Assembly: GCA_026418315.1 (NCBI GenBank)
Contig: JAOABO010000001.1
Coordinates: 1 to 49,926, forward strand
DNA: 49,926 nt
From: Bacteroidia bacterium
GTDB taxonomy: Bacteria; Bacteroidota; Bacteroidia; B-17B0; Aurantibacillaceae
Direction of reading: 5' to 3'
Shown: positions 24,587-32,804 of the stretch, piece by piece
Layout: each line of letters begins with the position of its first letter
Position numbering within the stretch: the stretch's first letter is position 1
Notes under the pieces: generated by a model
Databases searched by the model: none
Seen by the model: the letters and a program-made list of their open reading frames with translations, nothing else
What the model was told of the DNA's origin: nothing
Translations under genes and position numbers: made by a program

Positions 24587-25312
24587 ATGAAGTTATATAC
24601 AGATAAAATAACTAAAAGATATAAAAACAGAATTGTTGCTAATGAAGTATGTATTGAAGTTCAGCAGGGAGAAATTGTAGGATTATTAGGCCCGAACGGC
24701 GCCGGAAAAACCACTTCATTTTATATGATTGTTGGAATGATAAAGCCCAATAGCGGAAAAATATTTCTGGATGATCAGGAAATAACACATCTTCCTATGT
24801 ATCAAAGAGCACAGCTTGGAATTGCTTATTTGCCGCAAGAAGCATCTGTGTTCCGAAAATTAACCGTTGAAGAAAATATTTTAGCTATTCTTGAAATGAC
24901 TAATCTTTCAAAACAAGAACAAAAACAGAGATTAGAAGAATTACTTACAGAATTTAATCTGCATCATGTTAGAAAAAATTTAGGTGATCAATTATCAGGC
25001 GGAGAAAGAAGAAGAACAGAAATTGCCAGAGCACTATCTACAAAGCCAAAATTTATTTTGCTAGATGAGCCCTTTGCTGGTGTAGATCCAATTGCAGTAG
25101 AAGATATTCAATCTGTTGTTAAAAAATTAAAGGAAAAAAACATTGGTGTACTCATTACAGATCATAATGTCCATGAAACATTAAGTATTACTGACCGTGC
25201 CTATTTATTATACTCAGGTAAAGTTATCAAATCAGGTACTGCAGAAGATTTAGCGAATGATGACATGGTAAGAAAAGTTTATCTTGGTCAAAATTTTGAG
25301 TTGAGAAAATAA
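24587..25312 (+). CDS. lptB: LPS export ABC transporter ATP-binding protein
   Basis: LptB is the cytoplasmic ATPase that drives LptFG to pull lipopolysaccharide from the inner membrane towards the outer membrane. The 241-residue protein has Walker A GLLGPNGAGKTTSFYMI, the Q-loop region AYLPQEASVFRKLTVEENI typical of LptB, the signature LSGGERRRTEIARAL, Walker B FILLDEPFAGVDPIAVEDI and the H-loop ITDHNVHETL. Length is normal. The gene follows the reductase gene by 3 bases; lptF/G are not in the window. It fits with lpxC, lpxA and plsY as envelope lipid functions in this region. Confidence 0.93.
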   Translation: MKLYTDKITKRYKNRIVANEVCIEVQQGEIVGLLGPNGAGKTTSFYMIVGMIKPNSGKIFLDDQEITHLPMYQRAQLGIAYLPQEASVFRKLTVEENILAILEMTNLSKQEQKQRLEELLTEFNLHHVRKNLGDQLSGGERRRTEIARALSTKPKFILLDEPFAGVDPIAVEDIQSVVKKLKEKNIGVLITDHNVHETLSITDRAYLLYSGKVIKSGTAEDLANDDMVRKVYLGQNFELRK

Positions 25313-25413
25313 ACTATTTCTTTTACTACTTATAGTTGCTATATATTTTCAAATAAACCGAAAAAATCTACTATTTGAAAAATTTACTTTTCCTTTTGTA
25401 ATATGGAATAATG
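25313..25413. other. Convergent intergenic region between lptB and ettA
   Basis: A 10-base inverted repeat, TTTTCAAATA (25346-25355) and TATTTGAAAA (25372-25381), separated by 16 bases, lies between two convergent genes. It could be a weak two-way terminator, but it has little G+C in the stem. Confidence 0.4.
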
Positions 25414-27108
25414 TTATAAACTCAATTTTTTATACCGTGGTCTTTTAGGTTCAACATTACCTAAACGTTTCTTTTTATTTTCCTCGTATTCTGAATAAGT
25501 TCCTTCAAACCAATAAAAAGTACTATCTCCTTCGTAAGCGAGTATATGAGTACATACTCTATCTAAAAACCATCTGTCGTGACTAATAATGACAGCACAT
25601 CCTGCAAAGTTTAATAATCCTTCTTCTAATGCTCTTAATGTATTGACATCCAGGTCGTTGGTGGGCTCGTCTAATAATAATACATTACCTCCTTCTTTTA
25701 GGGCTAATGCTAAATGTAATCGGTTTCTTTCTCCTCCGGAAAGTACACCACATTTTTTACCCTGATCAGCACCGGTAAAATTGAATCTCCCAAGGTATGC
25801 ACGGGTGTTAATGGTACGACCTTCAAAAATGAGATTATCTAACCCTCCGCTCACTACTTCAAAAACTGTTTTTTCGGGGTCAATGGCTTTATGTGTTTGG
25901 TCTACATAAGAAATTTTTACAGTAGGACCAATTTTTATTTCTCCTGAAGTGGGTTTTTCTTGTCCCATAATAATTCTAAATAAGGTAGTTTTACCTACAC
26001 CATTGGGCCCAATAATTCCGACAATACCTGCAGGTGGAAGTTTAAAGTTCAGATTTTCAAACAGTATTCTATCATCATACGCTTTTGTAAGATTAATGGC
26101 TTCTATGACATCATTTCCTAAGCGAGGTCCGTTGGGAATAAAAATTTCCAGTTTTTCTTCTTTTGCCTTTACGTCTTCATTTAAGAGTTTTTCATAGTTT
26201 TGTAAACGTGCTTTTTGTTTGGTTCCTCTGCCTTTAACGCCTGCTCTCACCCATTCTAGTTCTCTTTCCAGTGTTTTCAGTCGTTTGCTTTCCTGTTTTT
26301 CTTCTTGTCTTAATCTTTCTTGTTTTTGTTCTAACCAGCTTGTGTAATTTCCTTTCCATGGAATACCTTCTCCTCGGTCTAATTCAAGTATCCAGCCAGC
26401 CACATTATCTAAAAAATATCTATCATGGGTTACTGCAATGACAGTGCCTTTGTAGTTTTTTAAATGTTGTTCCAGCCAATCTACACTTTCTGCGTCTAAG
26501 TGGTTGGTAGGTTCGTCTAATAGTAAAATATCAGGTTCTTGTAAAAGTAAGCGACATAATGCTACTCTCCTTCTTTCTCCACCCGACAATACTTTTATAG
26601 GGGTATCTGACTCAGGGCAGCGAAGTGCATCCATTGCTTTTTCAAGACGATTATCTAGATTCCATAAATCCAAATGGTCTATTTTTTCTTGCAGTTCTGC
26701 CTGACGGTTGATGAGTTTTTCCATTTTATCGGGGTCATTGATAATTTCTTCATCTGAAAATTTATTATTCACTTCTTCATATTCTTTCAGGATATTGACA
26801 TATTCCTGCACACCTTCTCTTACTACTTCTATGACGGTTTTATTTTCATCCAGTTTGGGTTCTTGTTCTAATAATCCAATAGAATAACCGGGAGAATAAT
26901 GTACTTCACCAATATAATCCTTGTCTATTCCTGCAATGATTTTAAGTAAACTGGATTTTCCTGCTCCATTTAATCCAAGCACGCCAATTTTTGCTCCGTA
27001 ATAAAAAGAAAGGTAAATGTCTTTTAATACTTGTTTGTTAGGGGGGTAAATTTTACTGACGTTTACCATGCTGAATATAATCTGTCTGCCCTCATTATTA
27101 TTTGACAT
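25414..27108 (-). CDS. ettA: Energy-dependent translational throttle protein EttA (ABC-F)
   Basis: A soluble ABC-F protein that binds the ribosomal E site and gates entry into elongation according to the ATP/ADP ratio. The start is the ATG at 27108 (MSNNNEGRQIIFSMVNVSKI), giving 564 residues; a 10-residue extension to 27138 would cross the promoter motif. It has two nucleotide-binding domains: GVLGLNGAGKSSLLKI, LSGGERRRVALCRLL and LLLDEPTNHLDAESVDWLE in the first; IGPNGVGKTTLFRIIMGQ, LSGGERNRLHLALAL and LLLDEPTNDLDVNTL in the second. The P-site tRNA-interaction linker region lies between them, and the arm region EGIPWKGNYTSWLEQK is EttA-like. There are no membrane helices. It follows cdaA but has its own -7 motif. 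Confidence 0.93.
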   Translation of the reverse strand: MSNNNEGRQIIFSMVNVSKIYPPNKQVLKDIYLSFYYGAKIGVLGLNGAGKSSLLKIIAGIDKDYIGEVHYSPGYSIGLLEQEPKLDENKTVIEVVREGVQEYVNILKEYEEVNNKFSDEEIINDPDKMEKLINRQAELQEKIDHLDLWNLDNRLEKAMDALRCPESDTPIKVLSGGERRRVALCRLLLQEPDILLLDEPTNHLDAESVDWLEQHLKNYKGTVIAVTHDRYFLDNVAGWILELDRGEGIPWKGNYTSWLEQKQERLRQEEKQESKRLKTLERELEWVRAGVKGRGTKQKARLQNYEKLLNEDVKAKEEKLEIFIPNGPRLGNDVIEAINLTKAYDDRILFENLNFKLPPAGIVGIIGPNGVGKTTLFRIIMGQEKPTSGEIKIGPTVKISYVDQTHKAIDPEKTVFEVVSGGLDNLIFEGRTINTRAYLGRFNFTGADQGKKCGVLSGGERNRLHLALALKEGGNVLLLDEPTNDLDVNTLRALEEGLLNFAGCAVIISHDRWFLDRVCTHILAYEGDSTFYWFEGTYSEYEENKKKRLGNVEPKRPRYKKLSL

Positions 27109-27126
27109 ATCAAAAATTTTAGGGTG

Positions 27127-27134
27127 CAAAAGTA
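27127..27134 (-). promoter_or_regulatory. -7 element of ettA
   Basis: TACTTTTG on the minus strand fits TAnnTTTG and lies 18 bases before the ettA ATG. A TTG on the minus strand at 27151-27153 gives a 16-base spacer, shorter than usual. This element sits between the cdaA stop codon and ettA. Confidence 0.5.
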
Positions 27135-27154
27135 ACAATTAATGCTCATCCAAT

Positions 27155-27934
27155 TTACATCAATATTTTTTCCATCAGGGGTATGAATTCTTTGTATGAC
27201 ACATTGTAGTATAGTTTGCCATTTTTTGCTACAGACACGTTTCCTGTTTGTTCGCTTACTAAAATCGCTATAGCATCGGTTTGTTCACTAATGCCAAGTG
27301 CTGCCCGGTGCCTTGTTCCTGCATGATGAGGTATGGTTTCTGATTCGCTGACGGGTAAAATACATTTGGCTGCAAGAATAAGATTATTTTTAATTATAAC
27401 TGCTCCATCGTGCATAGGGGCATTTTTGTAAAAAATACTTTCCAACATATATTCTGTAACAGGGGCATTGACTGGTACGCCTGATTGCTCGTATAAAATT
27501 AAATCGTCCTTTTGATAAACAACAATCAGGGCACCTGTTTTGTTTCTTCCCAGGTTGTAACATGCTTCCTGCAAAATGTTGAGGGGGATGGTATGAATAG
27601 TGTTTTCTTTCAAAACATCTTTTATTTTAAAGATACTGTAATGTTTTTTCCAGAATTCTGTTGACCCAATGAGTAATAAAAATTTTCTGATTTCTTGTTG
27701 AAATATAATGATGATAGTAATTATTCCTACATTGATAAATTTTCCTACCACAGAGCTCAGGAGTTTGAAATCTAATGCCGTTACAATAACCCAAATAATA
27801 TATATTAGCCCTAATCCCCAAAATACCTTTACCGCAGAGGTTCCTTTGATGAGATTATACAGAACATAGAGTAAAACTGATACAAGAAAAATATCCATCA
27901 AATCATTCCATCCGATATGTAATATGCTATTCAC
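27155..27934 (-). CDS. cdaA: Diadenylate cyclase
   Basis: Makes the second messenger c-di-AMP from two ATP. The 259-residue protein has three N-terminal membrane helices (about residues 12-75, including VFWGLGLIYIIWVIVTALDF) and a DAC domain with the active-site motifs MHDGAVIIKNN (Asp-Gly-Ala) and GTRHRAALGISEQTDA (Arg-His-Arg). This is the CdaA class that in other phyla controls potassium and osmolyte uptake, cell-wall growth and stress. The gene overlaps the Ppx/GppA phosphatase gene by four bases, so it is probably translated from the same message as ppk1. The regulator CdaR and the phosphodiesterase GdpP are not in the window. Confidence 0.95.
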   Translation of the reverse strand: MNSILHIGWNDLMDIFLVSVLLYVLYNLIKGTSAVKVFWGLGLIYIIWVIVTALDFKLLSSVVGKFINVGIITIIIIFQQEIRKFLLLIGSTEFWKKHYSIFKIKDVLKENTIHTIPLNILQEACYNLGRNKTGALIVVYQKDDLILYEQSGVPVNAPVTEYMLESIFYKNAPMHDGAVIIKNNLILAAKCILPVSESETIPHHAGTRHRAALGISEQTDAIAILVSEQTGNVSVAKNGKLYYNVSYKEFIPLMEKILM

Positions 27935-28857
27935 TTATTGGATATTTTTTGTAATTTGATTTCTTCATATAATTGGTGAATAACTCCGTCTGAAAGACCT
28001 ATTTGAGGAACATATATTTTTTCAATGTTGGCGGTTTTCATAGCGGTGAGGTATATTTTGGCTGCATGAACAATCACATCTGCTCTGTCGGGTTTTAGGC
28101 CGAGTAGTTTTATTCTTTCTTCGTAAGTGTATGATTGCAGCATTTCATATAGTCCTTTTAATCTGTTGAATCCTAATGATTTGTTTTCTTTTTTTCCGCT
28201 CATCTTGTATAGCTTGTTAATATTTCCGCCTGAGCCGATGGCGTAGAGGGGATAAATGCCTTGTGTGTGTTTTTTTATCCAATGTTTCATTTCGTCCCAG
28301 GCATCAGGTTCTAATTTGTTATATAATAATCTTAGGGTTCCTATGTTAAACGATTTGGCGGCAATGGTTTTGTGTTTGTTATATATAGTAATTTCAGTAC
28401 TGCCTCCGCCCACATCAATATACATGTATGCTTTATCGGGGTCTAATATTTCTTCAATATGATTAGCAAAGATGAGGTTGGCTTCTGTTTTTCCATCTAA
28501 TATGTCAATTTTGATGTGGGTTTCTCTTTCAAGTAATTGAATAACTTCTTTTCCGTTGGCGGCATCTCGCATAGCGCTGGTAGCTACTGCTTTGTAGGCG
28601 GTAATATTATATACCTGCATAATGTTGTAATAGGCGTTCATGGTGTGTATTAACCTTTGAATTTTTTCATCGGATATTTTGCCTTGTAAAAAAACATCTT
28701 CGCCCAGCCGAACAGACATTCGTATCAGTTCTTCTTTGTGAAAAAAAACAAAGTTTTTGTCTTCAAATACCCGAGATAACAATAACCTGATAGCATTGCT
28801 TCCTATGTCTATGGCTGCAAGCAGTATTCCAAGTTGTTTGTTAGAAGAGGAGTTCAT
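27931..28857 (-). CDS. ppx: Ppx/GppA family exopolyphosphatase
   Basis: Removes terminal phosphates from polyphosphate, or converts pppGpp to ppGpp; the sequence alone does not settle which. The 308-residue protein has the ASKHA-fold motifs: LLAAIDIGSNAIRLLLS near the N-terminus, ATSAMRDAANGKEVI, and the second phosphate loop YMYIDVGGGSTEITIY. It lacks the extra C-terminal domains of the long E. coli enzyme, so it is a core-domain form. The gene overlaps both ppk1 and cdaA by four bases each. The linkage with ppk1 favours polyphosphate as substrate. Confidence 0.9.
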   Translation of the reverse strand: MNSSSNKQLGILLAAIDIGSNAIRLLLSRVFEDKNFVFFHKEELIRMSVRLGEDVFLQGKISDEKIQRLIHTMNAYYNIMQVYNITAYKAVATSAMRDAANGKEVIQLLERETHIKIDILDGKTEANLIFANHIEEILDPDKAYMYIDVGGGSTEITIYNKHKTIAAKSFNIGTLRLLYNKLEPDAWDEMKHWIKKHTQGIYPLYAIGSGGNINKLYKMSGKKENKSLGFNRLKGLYEMLQSYTYEERIKLLGLKPDRADVIVHAAKIYLTAMKTANIEKIYVPQIGLSDGVIHQLYEEIKLQKISNK

Positions 28858-30944
28858 ATAGTAGATAATTTGTTATTATAGGATAATTCGCGGATATATT
28901 CGTAGGTTTTGTCTTGTGCTCTGAAAACTGGGGTTCCGGGTTCAACAGGTTTATATTTATTAGTTTGATGGCGGTCAATAATTCTGACTTTCTGATTGCC
29001 TGATAATTGTATTTTAAGCAAAGTTTTAATTATTTCCTTTAATGTTTCATCGTATATGGGTGTGGCTACTTCGCTTCTTTGATCAAGATTTCGGGTCATC
29101 CAATCTGCAGAAGAAATAAATATTTTTTCATTTCCTCCATTGTGAAATATAAAAACGCGAGCATGTTCAAGGTATTTGTCTACAATGCTATATGCCCTGA
29201 TATGATCGCTGTAACCGGGTAGTTCTGTAACTAATGAGCAAGAACTTCTTACAATCAGGTCAATTTTTACTCCTGCCTGTGATGCCTGATATAAATGATG
29301 AATCATTTCTCTATCTACAAGATTATTGAGTTTTAATGTAATTTCTGCTTTCAATCCTTTTTTGGCATTTTTGATTTCTTTATTGATAAGGCGTATAAAT
29401 TCTTTTCGCATAGTGAATGGGGACACGATAAGATGTTTGTAATGACCTATTTTTAAATTATCTCTATAAAAATGAAAAACGGTTTCTACATCTTTACATA
29501 TTCCTTTGTGAGCAGTGAGTAAGGAAAGATCTGTGTAAATTCTGGCTGTTTTTTCATTGAAATTACCTGTACCGATGTGAGCAATTTTAAAATGTTGATT
29601 TCGATTTTTTCCTTCAATCAAAAAAAGTTTGGAATGCACCTTTAAACCTCTTACCCCATAAATGACTTCTGCGCCTTCTTCTTTTAGTTTTTCTGCCCAA
29701 TAAATATTATGTTCTTCGTCAAACCTGGCTTGTAGTTCAACAACGGCGGTTACTTTTTTCCCGTTTTTGATAGCATTAATTAAGGCATTGGCAATCCTTG
29801 ATGATTCAGCCAGGCGATAAAGAGTGATGCTAATAGAATGTACGCGAGGGTCAATAGATGCTTCTTGAAGTATTTTAATCAAGTAGTTATATGAATGGTA
29901 TGGAAAATGAAAAAGTAAATCTTTTTTCAAAATAAGATCGATGATGGGTGTATTTAATTCATCTAATTCAGGGATATTAACAGGTGGTGGATTTTGAAAT
30001 GTTAGATGAGGCATATCTAATGTTGGAAAGTTGATGAAATCTTTGAAATTGTGGTATCTTCCGCCTGGAATTAAACTGTCTTTAAGATTGGACATGCCTA
30101 ATTTTCTTGTAATAAATTGTAGCATGTCTTGTGGCATTTCTCTGTCATAAACAAACCTTACAGGTTTGCCTTTTTGCCTGTCTTTTAGTCCTTTACTTAC
30201 TTTTTCAAGTATGCTTTCACTTAAATCATTGTCAATTTCTAATTCTGCGTCTCGTGTCAGCTTAATGTTATAGGCGCCCATGCATTCAAAGCCAAATACG
30301 GAAAATATTTCATTGATATTGTATCTGATAACATCGTCTAATAGTATAATATACTTTCGGTTTTCAATGGATGGTAATATAACAAATCTGCTCAAAACTT
30401 TTGTGGGTACTTCTATCAGAGCATATTTTACTTGAGTAGGATATAGTTTGGATCTTAATTTGATGTAAAGATAACCGTATTTGTCTTTTAAGAATGGGAA
30501 TGGTTTTTTACTGTCTATCAGGATAGGAAACAAAGAGGGCATTACTTCATTATGAAAGAAATCTGTAATGAATTTTTTATGTTGAGATAAAATTTCTTTT
30601 TCATTAATGATATAAATATTATTTTCTTTTAATTCCTCTAATATTTGTAAATAAAGTTCATCAAACTTTTGTTGTTGGATAAGTACTTTATTTTGCAGTT
30701 GTTTGAGTAATACTTCAGGATCTTCTCCATAAATTTCTACAGCACGATGTCCTAATTTTATCAATCTTTTTACAGTGGCTACTCTTACGCGGTAAAACTC
30801 ATCTCTGTTATTACTAAAAATACCTAAGAACCTTAATCTTTCTAATAATGGGTTTCTTTTGTCTTCTGCTTCTTGTAGCACTCTTTCATTGAAAGAGAGC
30901 CAGCTTATTTCACGATTAATGTGTGGAATAAATTGCTTTTTCAT
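28854..30944 (-). CDS. ppk1: Polyphosphate kinase 1
   Basis: Builds polyphosphate from ATP by way of a phospho-histidine and can run in reverse. The 696-residue protein has the standard four-domain order. It begins IPHINREISWLSFNERVLQEA; the catalytic domain shows the phospho-His in GLKVHSKLFLIE, IAHIGTGNFNEKTARIYTD, and in the second half YLEHARVFIF, FISSADWMTRNLDQRSEVATP. The gene starts 12 bases after the small Cys-rich membrane peptide and overlaps the phosphatase gene by four bases. Polyphosphate synthesis and breakdown are thus encoded on one message together with c-di-AMP synthesis. Confidence 0.96.
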   Translation of the reverse strand: MKKQFIPHINREISWLSFNERVLQEAEDKRNPLLERLRFLGIFSNNRDEFYRVRVATVKRLIKLGHRAVEIYGEDPEVLLKQLQNKVLIQQQKFDELYLQILEELKENNIYIINEKEILSQHKKFITDFFHNEVMPSLFPILIDSKKPFPFLKDKYGYLYIKLRSKLYPTQVKYALIEVPTKVLSRFVILPSIENRKYIILLDDVIRYNINEIFSVFGFECMGAYNIKLTRDAELEIDNDLSESILEKVSKGLKDRQKGKPVRFVYDREMPQDMLQFITRKLGMSNLKDSLIPGGRYHNFKDFINFPTLDMPHLTFQNPPPVNIPELDELNTPIIDLILKKDLLFHFPYHSYNYLIKILQEASIDPRVHSISITLYRLAESSRIANALINAIKNGKKVTAVVELQARFDEEHNIYWAEKLKEEGAEVIYGVRGLKVHSKLFLIEGKNRNQHFKIAHIGTGNFNEKTARIYTDLSLLTAHKGICKDVETVFHFYRDNLKIGHYKHLIVSPFTMRKEFIRLINKEIKNAKKGLKAEITLKLNNLVDREMIHHLYQASQAGVKIDLIVRSSCSLVTELPGYSDHIRAYSIVDKYLEHARVFIFHNGGNEKIFISSADWMTRNLDQRSEVATPIYDETLKEIIKTLLKIQLSGNQKVRIIDRHQTNKYKPVEPGTPVFRAQDKTYEYIRELSYNNKLSTI

Positions 30945-30956
30945 AGTTGATGTATA

Positions 30957-31070
30957 TTATTTTTTGCAACATGAATCATTATTACTGCATTTTTTTTTGG
31001 ATTTGAATTTATATATCAAATAAGATATTGAAATGAACAGTAGTGTGTATATAATAAATTTATCTAGCAT
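30957..31070 (-). CDS. 37-residue Cys-rich single-pass membrane peptide
   Basis: An uninterrupted small open frame, ATG at 31070 to TAA at 30957, encodes one N-terminal membrane helix (KFIIYTLLFISISYLIYKF), then a basic stretch KSKKK and a Cys-rich tail CSNNDSCCKK with three cysteines. This layout matches the very short Bacteroidota membrane peptides often named FeoB-associated Cys-rich proteins, although no feo gene is near. It lies between purK (35-base gap) and ppk1 (12-base gap) on the same strand. The gene-like placement, the conserved-looking design and the absence of any other content support it as real. A role in metal binding at the inner membrane is a guess. Confidence 0.65.
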   Translation of the reverse strand: MLDKFIIYTLLFISISYLIYKFKSKKKCSNNDSCCKK

Positions 31071-31105
31071 AATAAGTGTGTTTTGTGATTAAGGATTATA
31101 TTTTT

Positions 31106-32251
31106 TCAAATAGCAGTTACTTTAATCAGTTCTTTGATTTTTTTGGCTTTTTGTAAAGCAGCAGTCAGTGTTTTGTCTGTAATGGTGATATGTCCCATTT
31201 TTCTGAAAGGTTTTACTTTCTTTTTACCATAGATGTGTGGATACACACCACTGTACTTTAAAGTATTTTCTATTCCAACATAATGAGCATTACCTTCAAA
31301 TCCTTCTGAACCTAATAAATTCAACATTACGGCGGGTCGGATTAAAGAAGTGTCTCCAAGTGGAAAATTAAGTATAGCTCGCCAGTGTTGTTCAAACTGA
31401 GAGGTTATGCAGGCCTCTATAGTATGGTGTCCGGAATTGTGTACTCGGGGTGCCATTTCATTTACATATAGCTTACCATCTTTGCTCAAGAAGAACTCTA
31501 TAGCCAAGGTTCCAACCAGATTTAATTGCTCAGCAATTTTTTTGGATAATTGTTCAGCGTTGGTGAGAGTATTTTCTGATATTTTAGCGGGGCATATTAA
31601 ATAATCTACTAAATGTGCCTGAGGGTTAAATATACTTTCTACTGCCGGAAAAGTTTTTATTTCTCCTGCCTGATTGCGAGCAACGATGATGCTTATTTCT
31701 TTTTCAACATCTACCATTCGCTCCAAAACACTAGGTTCATCAAAGGCATGAGAAATATGGTTTTTATTAGATAGTTTTTTTACACCTTTTCCATCATATC
31801 CGCCTCTTCTTGTTTTTTGAAAAAATGGAAAATAATCTGTATATTTTTCAATTTGCTCTTTGTTATCTACTAAAAAAAAATCTGCTGTGGGAATACCGTT
31901 GGTTTGATAAAATATTTTTTGTAAGCCCTTATCCTGAATCATTTCTATAATTTCTGGTTGTGGATACACTTCTTTGCCTTCTTGTTGCAATTTCTTAAGT
32001 GCTTCAACATTGACATTTTCAATTTCAATTGTAATTAAATCTAATTTTTTTCCAAAATGATAAACATCTTCAAAGTTTTTAAAATCACCTTTGATAAAAT
32101 GAGGCGTGATATTTTTACATGGGGCATTGTTGTCAGGATCAAGAACATAAACTTCTAATGCAAAATCTATTGCTTTTTGTAAAAGCATTCTGCCTAACTG
32201 GCCGCCACCTAAAATGCCAATTTTTTTGTGATTAAACGGAATCATTACCAA
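31106..32251 (-). CDS. purK: N5-carboxyaminoimidazole ribonucleotide synthase
   Basis: Joins bicarbonate to 5-aminoimidazole ribonucleotide with ATP in purine synthesis. The 381-residue ATP-grasp protein has KKIGILGGGQLGRMLLQKA, FFQKTRRGGYDGKGVKK (ATP-binding loop), VEKEISIIVARNQAGE, and LYVNEMAPRVHNSGHHTIEAC, all typical of PurK. The start may be the ATG at 32251 or the one two codons later (MIPFNHKK). The purE partner is not adjacent. It is in the same-strand group between the small secreted protein gene and the Cys-rich peptide gene. Confidence 0.96.
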   Translation of the reverse strand: MVMIPFNHKKIGILGGGQLGRMLLQKAIDFALEVYVLDPDNNAPCKNITPHFIKGDFKNFEDVYHFGKKLDLITIEIENVNVEALKKLQQEGKEVYPQPEIIEMIQDKGLQKIFYQTNGIPTADFFLVDNKEQIEKYTDYFPFFQKTRRGGYDGKGVKKLSNKNHISHAFDEPSVLERMVDVEKEISIIVARNQAGEIKTFPAVESIFNPQAHLVDYLICPAKISENTLTNAEQLSKKIAEQLNLVGTLAIEFFLSKDGKLYVNEMAPRVHNSGHHTIEACITSQFEQHWRAILNFPLGDTSLIRPAVMLNLLGSEGFEGNAHYVGIENTLKYSGVYPHIYGKKKVKPFRKMGHITITDKTLTAALQKAKKIKELIKVTAI

Positions 32252-32297
32252 TTTTTTCAGGCAGTAAGTTACATTATTTTTGACTGAATTTGGTAAC

Positions 32298-32804
32298 TTA
32301 TTTGAGTGTTTTTAATTTCTTAATATGTATATAATGAATAATGGTATCTTTCATTTGTATGGGTTTAATTTTTCTGTACTTGGTTCCTGTTTCAATTCCA
32401 ATCAGGTTATTATACAAATCCATTTGAATGCTGGCACTGTCGGGAATATCCCAATATTCTGTTTTTCTTTTCTTTAAAAAATAAGAGAGGTCATCTTTTT
32501 CATGAGCAATTCCCAGTTTAATCAATTTTTTTGCTTTTACTTTTTGTGCAAAACAAGCCATAAAAAAGCCGTGTCGAAAGGCATCTAACTTTCCGCCGTT
32601 TTCAATTGTATCCAGAATTTTTTGTTGTTTTACTTGTTGGTAAATCGGATAATTTTTCTTGTATATTTTTTTTACTTTAATAGCAGCAATAGGATGAAAA
32701 AATGCCCATTGATACTGATGTTTTCCTTTGTGTTGAGAATAGTAATTGGATGAACAAAAAATAATAAATATGAAAACAAAAATAAATTGGCTGGTTTGAA
32801 ACAT
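32298..32804 (-). CDS. Small secreted protein with RH/AHE/MDLYNN motifs, function unknown
   Basis: 168 residues with an N-terminal signal sequence (FIFVFIFIIFCSSNYYSQ). The conserved-looking core has LDAFRHGFFMACFAQ, then GIAHEKDD, then MDLYNNLIGIETG: an Arg-His, an Ala-His-Glu and an Asp-Leu-x-Asn-Asn-x-x-Gly motif in helices. I recall such a set in a Bacteroidota/Firmicutes domain of unknown function (DUF6973-like), and the His/Glu/Asp/Asn residues suggest a metal site or a hydrolase. This is not proven. The ATG shares one base with the stop codon of the T9SS plug gene (TAATG), so translation is coupled and a periplasmic role beside the plug protein is plausible. Confidence 0.7.
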   Translation of the reverse strand: MFQTSQFIFVFIFIIFCSSNYYSQHKGKHQYQWAFFHPIAAIKVKKIYKKNYPIYQQVKQQKILDTIENGGKLDAFRHGFFMACFAQKVKAKKLIKLGIAHEKDDLSYFLKKRKTEYWDIPDSASIQMDLYNNLIGIETGTKYRKIKPIQMKDTIIHYIHIKKLKTLK

